Shown in pieces: positions 10,374 through 19,391 of a DNA stretch of 64,000 nucleotides (its first letter is position 1; each line of letters starts with the position of its first letter). Source of the stretch: Candida dubliniensis CD36. Its lineage: Eukaryota; Ascomycota; Pichiomycetes; Serinales; Debaryomycetaceae. A program made the position numbers and the translations under genes. The stretch is from NCBI RefSeq assembly GCF_000026945.1, contig NC_012867.1, positions 1,550,001-1,614,000 of the forward strand. The letters are read 5' to 3'. The notes under the pieces were generated by a model. It did not search any database, had not been told where the DNA came from, and saw only the letters and a list, made by a program, of their open reading frames with translations.

Positions 10374-11565
10374 TTGGCGTTAACACTCCAATTGTGGAAA
10401 ATCTGAATTTTCTCTGTTTTCCTTACAAGTACGTGGCTCACAATGAAAGCTTAATTTTTAGTTAGCGTTTATGGCTATTGCCTTATTTTAAGTGTAGAGA
10501 AAAGTATTTAGCAAAAATATTAGCATTTCATAATATCAATGGTATAGTTGGCGTATTATATTGTGTTGGAAAAAAGAAAGATCCCAACAATAAAAATACG
10601 ACAACATATGAATTTGAATTTTACCGCACGGCACTGATTGATAATGCTTTGGAAACGAAACAGGTTAATTGGCCAGTTTTGTATTATTTTTTTCTCTTAC
10701 TGTGTTGTTTTTGCTGCAAACTGTTAGTTGTCATGAGGAGCTATTTTAATTGGTCCATTAACGTTCTTACCAGAAGATTAACTTTTAGGTGAGTGAAAAA
10801 AAAAAAAGTGTATTTTGAGATTTTACGTTGGGCATGCTTCGAATAGAGTCTGTTTTTGATTAGGAGAATGTCCATATTGGTTAAGATTCAAGTAAGTCTA
10901 TTTAACTAGACAGGACCAAAGATTATTAGGTTTTGTCACACCACAGTTGAGAATTTGTTTTTCGCTTTAATGGTTTGCAAAATGCTTACCTTATTACTTA
11001 AGAAATTGGCCAAATGGGTGCCATTAGAGTGATGTTTACTGAGACTGACACCAATTGCTCCAGCTAATTCACTTCTTCTTTCATTTAACCCGGTCACTCT
11101 TATAATAATAACTTCCATGATCCCCGTTTAGTTCAACCGTTTCAGTCTGCAGAATTTTCACATTGTACTTTATTTGCTAGTGTCACATGAGGATAAGCTA
11201 AGCCACAACTAGTGCCAAATAGATATTAGAACTAATACGAGGCTTAGAACATTAAGCACGACTTTTTACGGCCAAAGTTTGTGATCAAACGTAAATGAAC
11301 CACCATTTGAGAACAAGTAATGATTTTAGCAGGTTATTATTATTATTATTCAGGTGTAACGCAGACTCAAAAGGTCTATGATCCATTCAGATAGGTGTTC
11401 TTGATTGATGAGTTTTCAGAGTTATAAATAGTGTTTAAAAGCCGTTGTTCAATCTTTTTGCATTTTCGCTTTTTTTTTTTGTTGCAATTTTGTTTTCTTT
11501 TTTTGCAGTAATAACACAGTTTATCCCATCAACATTCCCCAACTGCATAACATTTGCTTCTCAAT
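10374..11565. other. Intergenic region between the reductase genes
   Basis: Promoter region of FRE7. It contains a GATAAG motif at 11192-11197 (possible GATA-factor site, relevant to iron control), a near-match to the copper element (TTTGCTA, 11173-11179) and TATAAATA at 11423-11430. A 60-codon ATG frame on the minus strand (11118-10936) has unremarkable composition and no recognised homology. Confidence 0.45.
11423..11430 (+). promoter_or_regulatory. TATA box of FRE7
   Basis: TATAAATA 136 bp upstream of the chosen ATG at 11566, followed by T-rich DNA usual for a Candida promoter. Confidence 0.45.
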
Positions 11566-13749
11566 ATGAACTTGTTGCAATATATCGTTGTTTTTATCGT
11601 TACTTCTTTAACCGAGTCTTTGGTTGCTGCTTCAGTAGGCTCTCCATTCACCCTTTACAAGGGCTCCAAACCTTTTTACAGCTGTAATAATCAAATTTCC
11701 GACACCGTTTCGTTCTGTGCTAAGGCAAATGATTATCAATGTCTTTGCACCAACAAAAACTATTTGGCTACTGTTGCAGGCTGTCTCCAAACGGTTGGGC
11801 CATCTCCTTCCGCTGTTAATGGACTTGTTACCTTTTGTCGTAACCATGGCATTCACTTTGCAGACTACAATTGGTTTAATGATTCAATTCAATTGTATTT
11901 ACAACAAGCGAAATTAAAGAATCAGATTCAAAATTTCACTAAATCTTCCCCCATTGAAACTCCTTTCATTTTGAATCAGACTGCTGTTTTGCTTTACCAA
12001 AAAACCTACAATATGTATTATGCCAATATGGATAACTCCTTATACTATGGTGCTGCTTGTTTGGGGTATTGGTTGTTGGTACTTTTGCTTGTCGCATTAT
12101 TCAATTGGACAAAGGTTTTATTTCCAAGCTTTGTTAAAAAATTGACATCTCCTTTTATCAACAAATGGAGAAAGTACATTTCGGCTCCAGCAACCTTCAA
12201 AAGGAAAAAGACAGAAGAACAACGCTTGTTTAAGGTTGCGTCTTCTTTAATCCTTTCAAGGTTTGATTCAATGATTGTGTTTGGTTTTTATATTTTGGTA
12301 ATTGTACTCCATGCTGTAAACTATCAGTCTATTGAGAATGAAGTACGCTATAAAAGTCAGTACTTGGCCCATTTGAAGATTCTTGGAGACAGAACTGCAG
12401 TAGTAGGTATTATGTTGATGCCTTTGATTTTCTTGTTTGCTGGCAGAAATAACTTTTTGCAATGGATGGTTGGTCTTAATTACAGTAGTTTTGTTGGTTA
12501 TCATAGACATCTTGCAAGAATTATGTTTGCATTGTTTGTTATTCATGCTGCAATATTCTCCTATTTATTTGGTGACAGCTACAGTGTGGTTATCTCAGAA
12601 ACTAATTTTGTATGGGCACTCGTTGCCACTGTATGTGGTGGTATAATTATGTTTCAGACTTTGCTCTATTTCAGAAGGAAATGGTATGAAGTGTTTTTAG
12701 TTGCTCATATTGTATTGGCCATATTTTGGACTGTTGGGTTGTGGTATCATGTTCAATACAGAGGATACGTTTGGTTAGTTCTTCCAAGTATTGCAGTTTG
12801 GAGCTTTGATAGAGCTGTTAGACTTGCAAGATTATTTGCTTTTGGTTTCCCGCACGCCGATGTCACATTGATAGCTGATGAAACTTTGAAAGTACAAGTT
12901 CCAAAGCCCAAATATTGGAAATCAGTTCCTGGCGGGCATGCTTTTATTCATTTTTTGGATGCAAGATATTTTTGGCAGAGTCATCCATTCACATTTATTG
13001 AAGGTGAACTCGGCAGTATTATTTTCTTTTGCAAAGTCAAAGATGGTATCACTCGATCCTTATACAATAGGTTGCTTTCTTCTCCAGGTAAATCTACAAA
13101 AGTAAGAGTTACGGTAGAAGGTCCTTACGGCGAACCCACGCCAGCTAGATATGCGGACAGTGCTGTTTTCTTGGCTGGTGGCAATGGTATTCCTGGTATT
13201 TATTCGGAGATTGTTGATGCAGCCCAAATCAGTAGCACTGGTGAGAAGAACAATAAATTCAAATTGGTTTGGGTTGTTAGAGAATGGAAATCATTGTTTT
13301 GGTTCTATCAAGAGTTGGTTGATTTGAAAGATTTAGATATTGACACTACCATCTATGTCACTAGACCTGGTATTGAATCATTTGCTGAAGAGTACAACAA
13401 TAGATTTCTGGAATCTCAGGCCATTCTTAGCGGTGACATTCATGAAAAGCCTAAAAAGGACGGTGTTAAGGTTTCTGTAAATAAGATGGAAGGCGAGGAA
13501 GATAGTGATAGTGATGGAATGATTGACACTATTAAGCTGGAGCTTGGTCATATTCAGTTTCACGAAGGAAGACCAAACATTGAATCTTTGGTTGATAGGT
13601 ATGTTGAACAATCAAATGGATCTATTGCTTTTGTTGCCTGTGCTCACCATTCAATGGTTGATGAGGTTCGTTACTATTGTGCCCACAAAATTGACAATCC
13701 TGCGAAGAAAAGAGTTGATTTCTATGAGCAAGTCCAAGTTTGGGCTTAA
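11566..13749 (+). CDS. FRE7: Ferric/cupric reductase (Fre family), second of a pair
   Basis: 727 aa from the ATG at 11566; the longer frame starts at TTG (11554). Same plan as the upstream gene: signal peptide MNLLQYIVVFIVTSLTES, six-cysteine outer domain, ferric-reductase helices, HPFTF near 473, GPYGEPTPAR, GGNGIPG near 538, and an identical style of C-terminus (KKRVDFYEQVQVWA). An acidic insert (EGEEDSDSDG) lies between the NADPH motifs and is replaced by a Ser-rich stretch in the partner. A CTG codon at 13537-13539 aligns by eye with Ser of the partner, consistent with CUG-Ser decoding. In C. albicans FRE7 is reported to be copper-responsive; the sequence itself does not prove this. Confidence 0.88.
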   Translation: MNLLQYIVVFIVTSLTESLVAASVGSPFTLYKGSKPFYSCNNQISDTVSFCAKANDYQCLCTNKNYLATVAGCLQTVGPSPSAVNGLVTFCRNHGIHFADYNWFNDSIQLYLQQAKLKNQIQNFTKSSPIETPFILNQTAVLLYQKTYNMYYANMDNSLYYGAACLGYWLLVLLLVALFNWTKVLFPSFVKKLTSPFINKWRKYISAPATFKRKKTEEQRLFKVASSLILSRFDSMIVFGFYILVIVLHAVNYQSIENEVRYKSQYLAHLKILGDRTAVVGIMLMPLIFLFAGRNNFLQWMVGLNYSSFVGYHRHLARIMFALFVIHAAIFSYLFGDSYSVVISETNFVWALVATVCGGIIMFQTLLYFRRKWYEVFLVAHIVLAIFWTVGLWYHVQYRGYVWLVLPSIAVWSFDRAVRLARLFAFGFPHADVTLIADETLKVQVPKPKYWKSVPGGHAFIHFLDARYFWQSHPFTFIEGELGSIIFFCKVKDGITRSLYNRLLSSPGKSTKVRVTVEGPYGEPTPARYADSAVFLAGGNGIPGIYSEIVDAAQISSTGEKNNKFKLVWVVREWKSLFWFYQELVDLKDLDIDTTIYVTRPGIESFAEEYNNRFLESQAILSGDIHEKPKKDGVKVSVNKMEGEEDSDSDGMIDTIKLELGHIQFHEGRPNIESLVDRYVEQSNGSIAFVACAHHSMVDEVRYYCAHKIDNPAKKRVDFYEQVQVWA

Positions 13750-14113
13750 TTAAAAAGAGGTAAACCTTTAATTTTCAAGCAGTTTTAGTTTTCAGATTTG
13801 TAGGCAATTGTGTATGAACATTAAGTTAGAAACATTTATATATTGCAAATGAAGGTTGTGATAGATTAGATCAAATCAATGATTTGTACACGACTCATTG
13901 CAGATCGTAAATTTTACTGCTCTGCAAATATATCGGATTTTTTTCTAACTGGTACACTTCCATCCTACTGCAATCTTGTTTTGGTTTTTATTTTCTGATT
14001 AGCATTATTCACTTTGAAACAAATAGTTTGCTTTCAAAATTAATGTATATCTACAAGTTTCAATATCTTTGTGCAACAATTTTGGTAAGAATCCGAGGTC
14101 TATACATCGAACA
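13750..14113. other. Intergenic spacer
   Basis: Short AT-rich spacer holding the FRE7 terminator region and the promoter of the next gene. Nothing else is visible. Confidence 0.5.
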
Positions 14114-16000
14114 ATGATCTTACGATCTTTTGGAAACGGGAAAAGGTTACCTAGAATACATTCTAATCTACATTTCTTGTCTACAAAGTCAGTGTCTAAC
14201 GCAGAATCGTTTGCAAAATATGGAGTATTGCCGTACTTTCAGTCAAAATTGAATCTGTGGTTGAATCCTGGTTCTCAAGTCAACACACCACCGACAGAAA
14301 TACAATCATTTATTTTGCATAATTTATCATTGAATAGAAGAAATGTCATTGTCAATCAATCAAATAAGCCTGGAAAATCATTGGGGTTACTATTGCATGC
14401 TTTGAATTTATCGTTGACTAAACGACCGTGGTATCTGATTGAGTCACGTCGAACTCCTGAGAAACTAACCTGGTCTTTAGATTCAGTAATACTTGTTCCC
14501 ACAGATGAGATGGTTGATAAGTATCACAAATACTGTGAGAAACTAATTTCACCAATGGAGAATAATTGTGTGCCAGATGAGGTTTTCAGGATTGAAGAGT
14601 CATTACATATTTCAAGAGTCCCATTAACAGTGAAATTTATATCGAGAAAAAAACTACCGGAAATTACTACTAATTCCCTGATTTCAAAGTCAGATACAGA
14701 AAAACGTTCCCAAGTGTTGGTCACTACTTTGTCAGGTTTACTTGATAGTTTCCAGAATAATCCAGATCAGTTCAAGTTTTTAAGGTTTTTTGCTATTGAT
14801 CAACTAGATTATTTCATGAAAAGTGTTGATGTAAACGGATTTCTGGTGGTGAGTCAAAATGTAAAAGGAAAATATAAAAATAGGTTGCTTGAAGTAATAC
14901 AGCAAGTCGAAACTTTGAGAAGAAATACTCGGGAAGAACGATTGACTGAATTTGTTAGGATGGTGTCTAAGGACATAAATGAAACTTTGAGCTCGGAACA
15001 AATAGATCAGATTGTAGGGATTATTTGTCAACGGAGAGTCGCTAGGTTTCCCAAAAAGTTTGTCTGCAGTGAGCTGATGAAGGAGGGATTAGCAGAACGG
15101 TTACGCTACGAGTTTCTTGATAACATTCAATATTGCATTGTAACGAACCCTCTGCATCCTCATGTTACAGCATTAAATGAGTTGTTTTTGCAAAAAGATC
15201 TGGCAGAAAACTCCACAAGTGATATCGAAAAGAAGCAAATGTATATTGAAAATCCTGAAACATTCAAGTTGACAAATATCATTAATCGCAGATTTGCCAA
15301 AGAAGATTCGCTAGATATATTCAAGCCAATTGAAAGAATTAATAAAATTGAACTGTATTTCCCTGTGTTTCATGATGGCCTAGTTGAAGACTATAAAAAC
15401 GTGTTTAATTTACCAAGCCAAGATCAGGTTCGGAAACTAATAGAGCATTTTGTGAAATCAAAGCCTAGTATCAGAGAATATGCCAAAAAATATCATAGTG
15501 AAAAGAAATTAAACTCAATTGAACAGTATACTGAATTCATAAATGTTATATCTCTTAGTTTTAAAAAGAAATTTCCTGGACGGTCACTAACAGTGATTGT
15601 CCCTGCATACATCAATCCAGAAAATTTGAAAGCAAAGCTCAGTACTGAAATAAATGAAACCATTGTTAAAGTGTTGACTGTTCCTGAGTTTTTAGTATCG
15701 GGGACAAACCTCGGAGGGGATAATTTGTTGCTCGCGGGATTAGATACGTTGATGTACCAAACTGCTTTCACAGAAGGGAATGTTGATAAGAAATTGAATT
15801 TAGGTGTGAAAGAACCATATGGGGATTTGTTGCATGTTCATATTTGGAGGATTTTATCCTCAGCTTCTGTGTCAAGAAAGAGGCGGGTTATATTTGCATT
15901 GGATGGTAATGGTGCAAATTTTGAAGATCTTTCTAGAACTGGCCAAATATTTGCATTCAATAATATCTCAGCACAATTGGAAATAAAATCGTTTGTTTGA
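14114..16000 (+). CDS. Degenerate DEAD-box-helicase-like mitochondrial protein
   Basis: 628 aa from the ATG at 14114 (the frame open from 14069 starts with TTG). The N-terminus, MILRSFGNGKRLPRIHSNLHF, is basic and Ser-rich like a mitochondrial presequence. The order of weak helicase motifs is visible: PTEIQSFILHNL (Q-motif/PTxIQ), NKPGKSLGLLLHAL in place of the Walker A, VILVPTDEMVDKY in place of motif Ia, and FAIDQLDYFM where the DEAD box should be. The key Walker A glycine pattern and the DEAD acidic pair are absent, so ATPase activity is doubtful. It may be an RNA-binding relic of a helicase in mitochondrial RNA metabolism or mitoribosome assembly. No ortholog name is certain. Confidence 0.6.
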   Translation: MILRSFGNGKRLPRIHSNLHFLSTKSVSNAESFAKYGVLPYFQSKLNLWLNPGSQVNTPPTEIQSFILHNLSLNRRNVIVNQSNKPGKSLGLLLHALNLSLTKRPWYLIESRRTPEKLTWSLDSVILVPTDEMVDKYHKYCEKLISPMENNCVPDEVFRIEESLHISRVPLTVKFISRKKLPEITTNSLISKSDTEKRSQVLVTTLSGLLDSFQNNPDQFKFLRFFAIDQLDYFMKSVDVNGFLVVSQNVKGKYKNRLLEVIQQVETLRRNTREERLTEFVRMVSKDINETLSSEQIDQIVGIICQRRVARFPKKFVCSELMKEGLAERLRYEFLDNIQYCIVTNPLHPHVTALNELFLQKDLAENSTSDIEKKQMYIENPETFKLTNIINRRFAKEDSLDIFKPIERINKIELYFPVFHDGLVEDYKNVFNLPSQDQVRKLIEHFVKSKPSIREYAKKYHSEKKLNSIEQYTEFINVISLSFKKKFPGRSLTVIVPAYINPENLKAKLSTEINETIVKVLTVPEFLVSGTNLGGDNLLLAGLDTLMYQTAFTEGNVDKKLNLGVKEPYGDLLHVHIWRILSSASVSRKRRVIFALDGNGANFEDLSRTGQIFAFNNISAQLEIKSFV

Positions 16001-16125
16001 GTTTCTTATTGATGAGAAATTTGGTTTCTATATACGAATGCTACACTGGAATCAACTTCAATATACCTTATGTATATACATGTATTTACAACACGAAAAC
16101 TATAATATGTCTATTTACAAATAAA

Positions 16126-17028
16126 TTAAATCTTGCTTTCCTCTTGTTGCATATGACTTTCGATGGCTTGTTTCAAGAACGGAATGACTTCAATCTTGTG
16201 CAACTTGCGTGATTTACCTGAATCTCTCAATTCCTTCACTTGTGAAATAGCAACTTCGACATCATTCAAGAAAAATGGTAACTCTTCAACCGGACCGTTC
16301 AATGGCAACTCAAACTCCGTTTGAGGATTCAACGTCAAATACCTATCTACTTTCAAATTGGCAACGTAAGAGAGCCCTTTAATGAAATTCACATCTATCG
16401 TTTCTTCATCTTGTAACAAATCCAACGACAAGTTAGGATTTATACCAAATATAGCGTATTGTAATCTGATTAATTTCTCATGATAATCTTCAACTTCATC
16501 GGCCTCGCAATTAACATATCGGGTCTTAAAATCATCTAAATATTCCTGAATGTCGTCTTGCATAGTTGCTTGAGCACGTTCAACGGCAACCTGTCTTTCC
16601 AATAACACTTGTTTTATTCTCTTTTGAGTTTTAATTAATTTCCTGTCCACATTGTTAAATTGCCTGAAATCACCCATTCCCAAAGATTCACCCAATCTAA
16701 CCTCACGACTCAAAATATTTCTTTCTTTTAATGTCAAATACCAGATCTTGTGCAAATCTTCAAATGATTTCTGACGCAATTCAGCAGAAGTCCATTCTCT
16801 GGAGTCCAAATCTAACTCTTCTGATTCTCTTATTGCTGCTTTGGTTTTATTACCTTGAGGGAAAAATTGCCATAATGGATGGTCAGGCGATACTTCGAAA
16901 TTAGCTACTCTAGGTACGACTGGTTCTCTTAATTTGATTTTGGTTAAATCCTCAAACTTCAATGGCTTGATTCTATTCAACACGATGGAACGTGTCAGAA
17001 ATGTCCTAATGTTTGAATACAAACTCAT
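16126..17028 (-). CDS. MRPL4: Mitochondrial large-subunit ribosomal protein uL29m
   Basis: Component of the mitochondrial 54S subunit. The MRP-L47/uL29 domain is recognisable in [19 protein letters not shown] followed by a long helical hairpin, with the tract [14 protein letters not shown] upstream written here as [15 protein letters not shown] start at the ATG at 17026-17028 (300 aa; [14 protein letters not shown], a good presequence). The longer frame to 17064 starts at GTG. It converges with the preceding gene (125 bp between stops) and is divergent from LSM3 over 280 bp, so both share a promoter region rich in T runs. Confidence 0.88.
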   Translation of the reverse strand: MSLYSNIRTFLTRSIVLNRIKPLKFEDLTKIKLREPVVPRVANFEVSPDHPLWQFFPQGNKTKAAIRESEELDLDSREWTSAELRQKSFEDLHKIWYLTLKERNILSREVRLGESLGMGDFRQFNNVDRKLIKTQKRIKQVLLERQVAVERAQATMQDDIQEYLDDFKTRYVNCEADEVEDYHEKLIRLQYAIFGINPNLSLDLLQDEETIDVNFIKGLSYVANLKVDRYLTLNPQTEFELPLNGPVEELPFFLNDVEVAISQVKELRDSGKSRKLHKIEVIPFLKQAIESHMQQEESKI

Positions 17029-17308
17029 TATTTGCTTTAGGTTTCTTGGACTTGGTGTTGTCACTATTAACCTTTTTTTTTTTTTTGTATTCTTGTTAGA
17101 GGGAAAATTTTTTTTTTTTTTTCATTCATTCATTCACTTACGCAGTTTCACCAATTCTACAAAGTCAATGTGAGCTAGCAAAAAAAAATGGCCTCAATAA
17201 AAAAAAAAACATTGAAAATTGAAATAGAAGCTCATAAGTAAATACTGCCAGATAATAACTCCTACTTGGTGCAGTAACAATACACATTCATACATTCAAA
17301 TACATCTC

Positions 17309-17599
17309 ATGTCAACAATACAAGCTGAACAGCAACAAGAACAACAACCATTGGATTTAATTCGTTTCCAGCTAGATGAATATGTTTTGGTCAAATTAAG
17401 AGGTGCAAGGGAATTGAAGGGCAAGTTACAGGGTTATGACAGTCATTGTAATATGGTATTGAGTGATGCTCAGGAAACAATATACACATCCAATGAAGGT
17501 GGTGATAGTGAGGACAGTTCTAAAGAGCCTATAGTGAAAAAGACTGCCATGGTATTTGTTAGAGGAGATTCCGTTATTTTAATAAGTCCAATACAGTAA
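17309..17599 (+). CDS. LSM3: U6 snRNA-associated Sm-like protein LSm3
   Basis: Ring subunit of Lsm2-8 (nuclear U6 snRNP) and Lsm1-7 (cytoplasmic mRNA decay). 96 aa. The Sm1 motif is [31 protein letters not shown] and is complete; the Sm2 motif is [11 protein letters not shown]. An acidic insert between them ([10 protein letters not shown]) is usual for LSm3. The N-terminus is Q-rich. It converges with the next gene, stops only 62 bp apart. Confidence 0.92.
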   Translation: MSTIQAEQQQEQQPLDLIRFQLDEYVLVKLRGARELKGKLQGYDSHCNMVLSDAQETIYTSNEGGDSEDSSKEPIVKKTAMVFVRGDSVILISPIQ

Positions 17600-17661
17600 A
17601 TACTAAAGAAAAATAATACAAATAATAATTATAATTGGTAATAGAACATAAAAATGTAAAC

Positions 17662-18732
17662 TTACATCATTTCTACGTCGCCATCGTCATCCCTTTCCTC
17701 CAATATATGTTTAATCTTTTCAACCTTACGTGCGTGTTTGTACCATTCAGCTTTGATAACTTGATTCTCTTGGTATGATATTGAGATATCCTTGATAGCT
17801 TTATCAATCAAGTCATCATATTCCTCTATGTCGGTGTTTTGAGTAATATCGTGTAAACTTGATCTGGCCAATTTGTAAAGTAGCTTTTGCGAATCGTCGT
17901 TTGAATTATTGGTCTCGAATTTGTCAAATATTCTGGTGTTAGTCTCTAAAATATCTTGTACTTGTGATAAAAGAACATCATTTAATTCACTAATTGCCGT
18001 CTTCTCCACAAAAAATCGGCTAATATCCAGTTTGGCAAATACCAAGTGGTTGTAGTTGACTTGGATACTGTTTTCTGTTCCTTCATCATCAATGTTACGT
18101 AATAGAGTCGGATGAATCACCCGTGCTGTCGAACTAGTTATATTTGAATTAAAATTGCTGACGAGATTGGTGACTTTGTCTAGCAAAGGTTTCTGTACAT
18201 TCTTTATGTCATCGATTTTGCCATTCAATTCCGTCTCTTGGTTAACTAGTGAACTCAATTTATTCTTTGCGTCTGTTAGAATTTCAGGTTGGTAATCTTC
18301 CGTATACCTACGAGACTCAATAACCAAAACATTTCTTAATTCATTCAAATATGATTCATATGTGATTTGAACTCTATCGGCCTCAAATTTCAATTGTTCT
18401 AATCTAGCTGCAGCTTCCGCTAGATTATTTTTGAAAGACTGGACATCTGCTTCGTCTATTCTAGTACTGTTGGGTTCGGAGTCGTCTTTGTTGCTGCTAT
18501 TTTCTGCGGTTGTACTGTCTTCCACTTTAGTTGCATTATCATCTGTACGTGAAGTGTTTCTTTTCTCCTTGTGAATTAACAAACGCACAGTATTGTGAAG
18601 CTCCAATATATCACTTCGTAATTTCAAATACAGGCTGAAAGTTTTGTCATAGTATACCACATAATTCTTTATACTTTCCTCTATCAATTTTTGCTGCTTG
18701 ATTCCGATATGTTTTGCTGGATTGCTTGACAT
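17662..18732 (-). CDS. Coiled-coil protein of unknown function
   Basis: 356 aa, mostly charged and helical, with long predicted coiled-coil stretches (for example residues near 100-200 and the C-terminal third), a Ser/Asn-rich acidic linker near residues 65-95 and an acidic C-terminus (DDDGDVEMM). No catalytic motif, signal peptide or membrane segment. This composition suits a scaffold subunit such as a THO, kinetochore or Mediator component, but I cannot assign one. The ATG at 18730-18732 is the first in frame. Confidence 0.7.
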   Translation of the reverse strand: MSSNPAKHIGIKQQKLIEESIKNYVVYYDKTFSLYLKLRSDILELHNTVRLLIHKEKRNTSRTDDNATKVEDSTTAENSSNKDDSEPNSTRIDEADVQSFKNNLAEAAARLEQLKFEADRVQITYESYLNELRNVLVIESRRYTEDYQPEILTDAKNKLSSLVNQETELNGKIDDIKNVQKPLLDKVTNLVSNFNSNITSSTARVIHPTLLRNIDDEGTENSIQVNYNHLVFAKLDISRFFVEKTAISELNDVLLSQVQDILETNTRIFDKFETNNSNDDSQKLLYKLARSSLHDITQNTDIEEYDDLIDKAIKDISISYQENQVIKAEWYKHARKVEKIKHILEERDDDGDVEMM

Positions 18733-18988
18733 TGATGGTTGATGACGTGGCTATGTAAATTTGCTAATTTGGTCGAGGAGGTACTCCTTAGTATTGTTAT
18801 GAATGTTTATTTTTTTTTTTTTTGCATCGTCCAGCTTTCTCATTTTTCAGTTTTTTCTTTTTGTATGTAGTTGGTTATCTATTGATCTTTCTGAATGGAT
18901 TAGCAGTTTCTTTTTATAAGTAAGCACAACTCTGGTAATTCACCCCATATCTCCGACGATAACTGTTATGAGAAACACATAATATAAA

Positions 18989-19117
18989 ATGAAAGGCCGT
19001 GAACTGTTTGAAATGAATTGGGAGTGGTTACAACCAGTTGAAGAAATCACCAAGTGTTTCCCAAAACGTGTAAAGCAATTATCATCTAACATGACGAATA
19101 GTTTGATCTCCTTCTAG
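18989..19117 (+). CDS. Possible 42-aa small ORF upstream of SEC39
   Basis: An ATG frame with an upstream in-frame stop encodes 42 residues of protein-like composition (starts MKGRELFEMNWEWLQPVEE, includes KCFPKRVKQL). It sits about 275 bp before the SEC39 ATG in an otherwise AT-rich region whose surroundings have stops in all frames. It may be a real microprotein, a gene remnant, or chance. Confidence 0.25.
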   Translation: MKGRELFEMNWEWLQPVEEITKCFPKRVKQLSSNMTNSLISF

Positions 19118-19391
19118 TTTTTGATTTGTTTTACATTGACTTCCCAGTGTCTATAGTGTATATGTCTATTCAGCGTCTGTCATTGATAGTTACCACTGGC
19201 CCAGTTTCTCCTGCCTTGTCATTGATGCAAGAAAACAATCTTTCAAGTCACGTGTACGGGTTTGTCCGCCAAGAGATGAATTTTCTCTTGAGCAAAAAAA
19301 CAAGACACCCGCGAGCTAACAAGTTTCATAAAAAGTCTTGCTGTTATAAAACAAAGCACGAAATAATTTCCTCTTCGAAATAGAAACAACC

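Noticed and set aside
10936..11118. 60-codon minus-strand ATG frame before FRE7
   Set aside because: No similarity recognised and the length is expected by chance; noted under the intergenic region.
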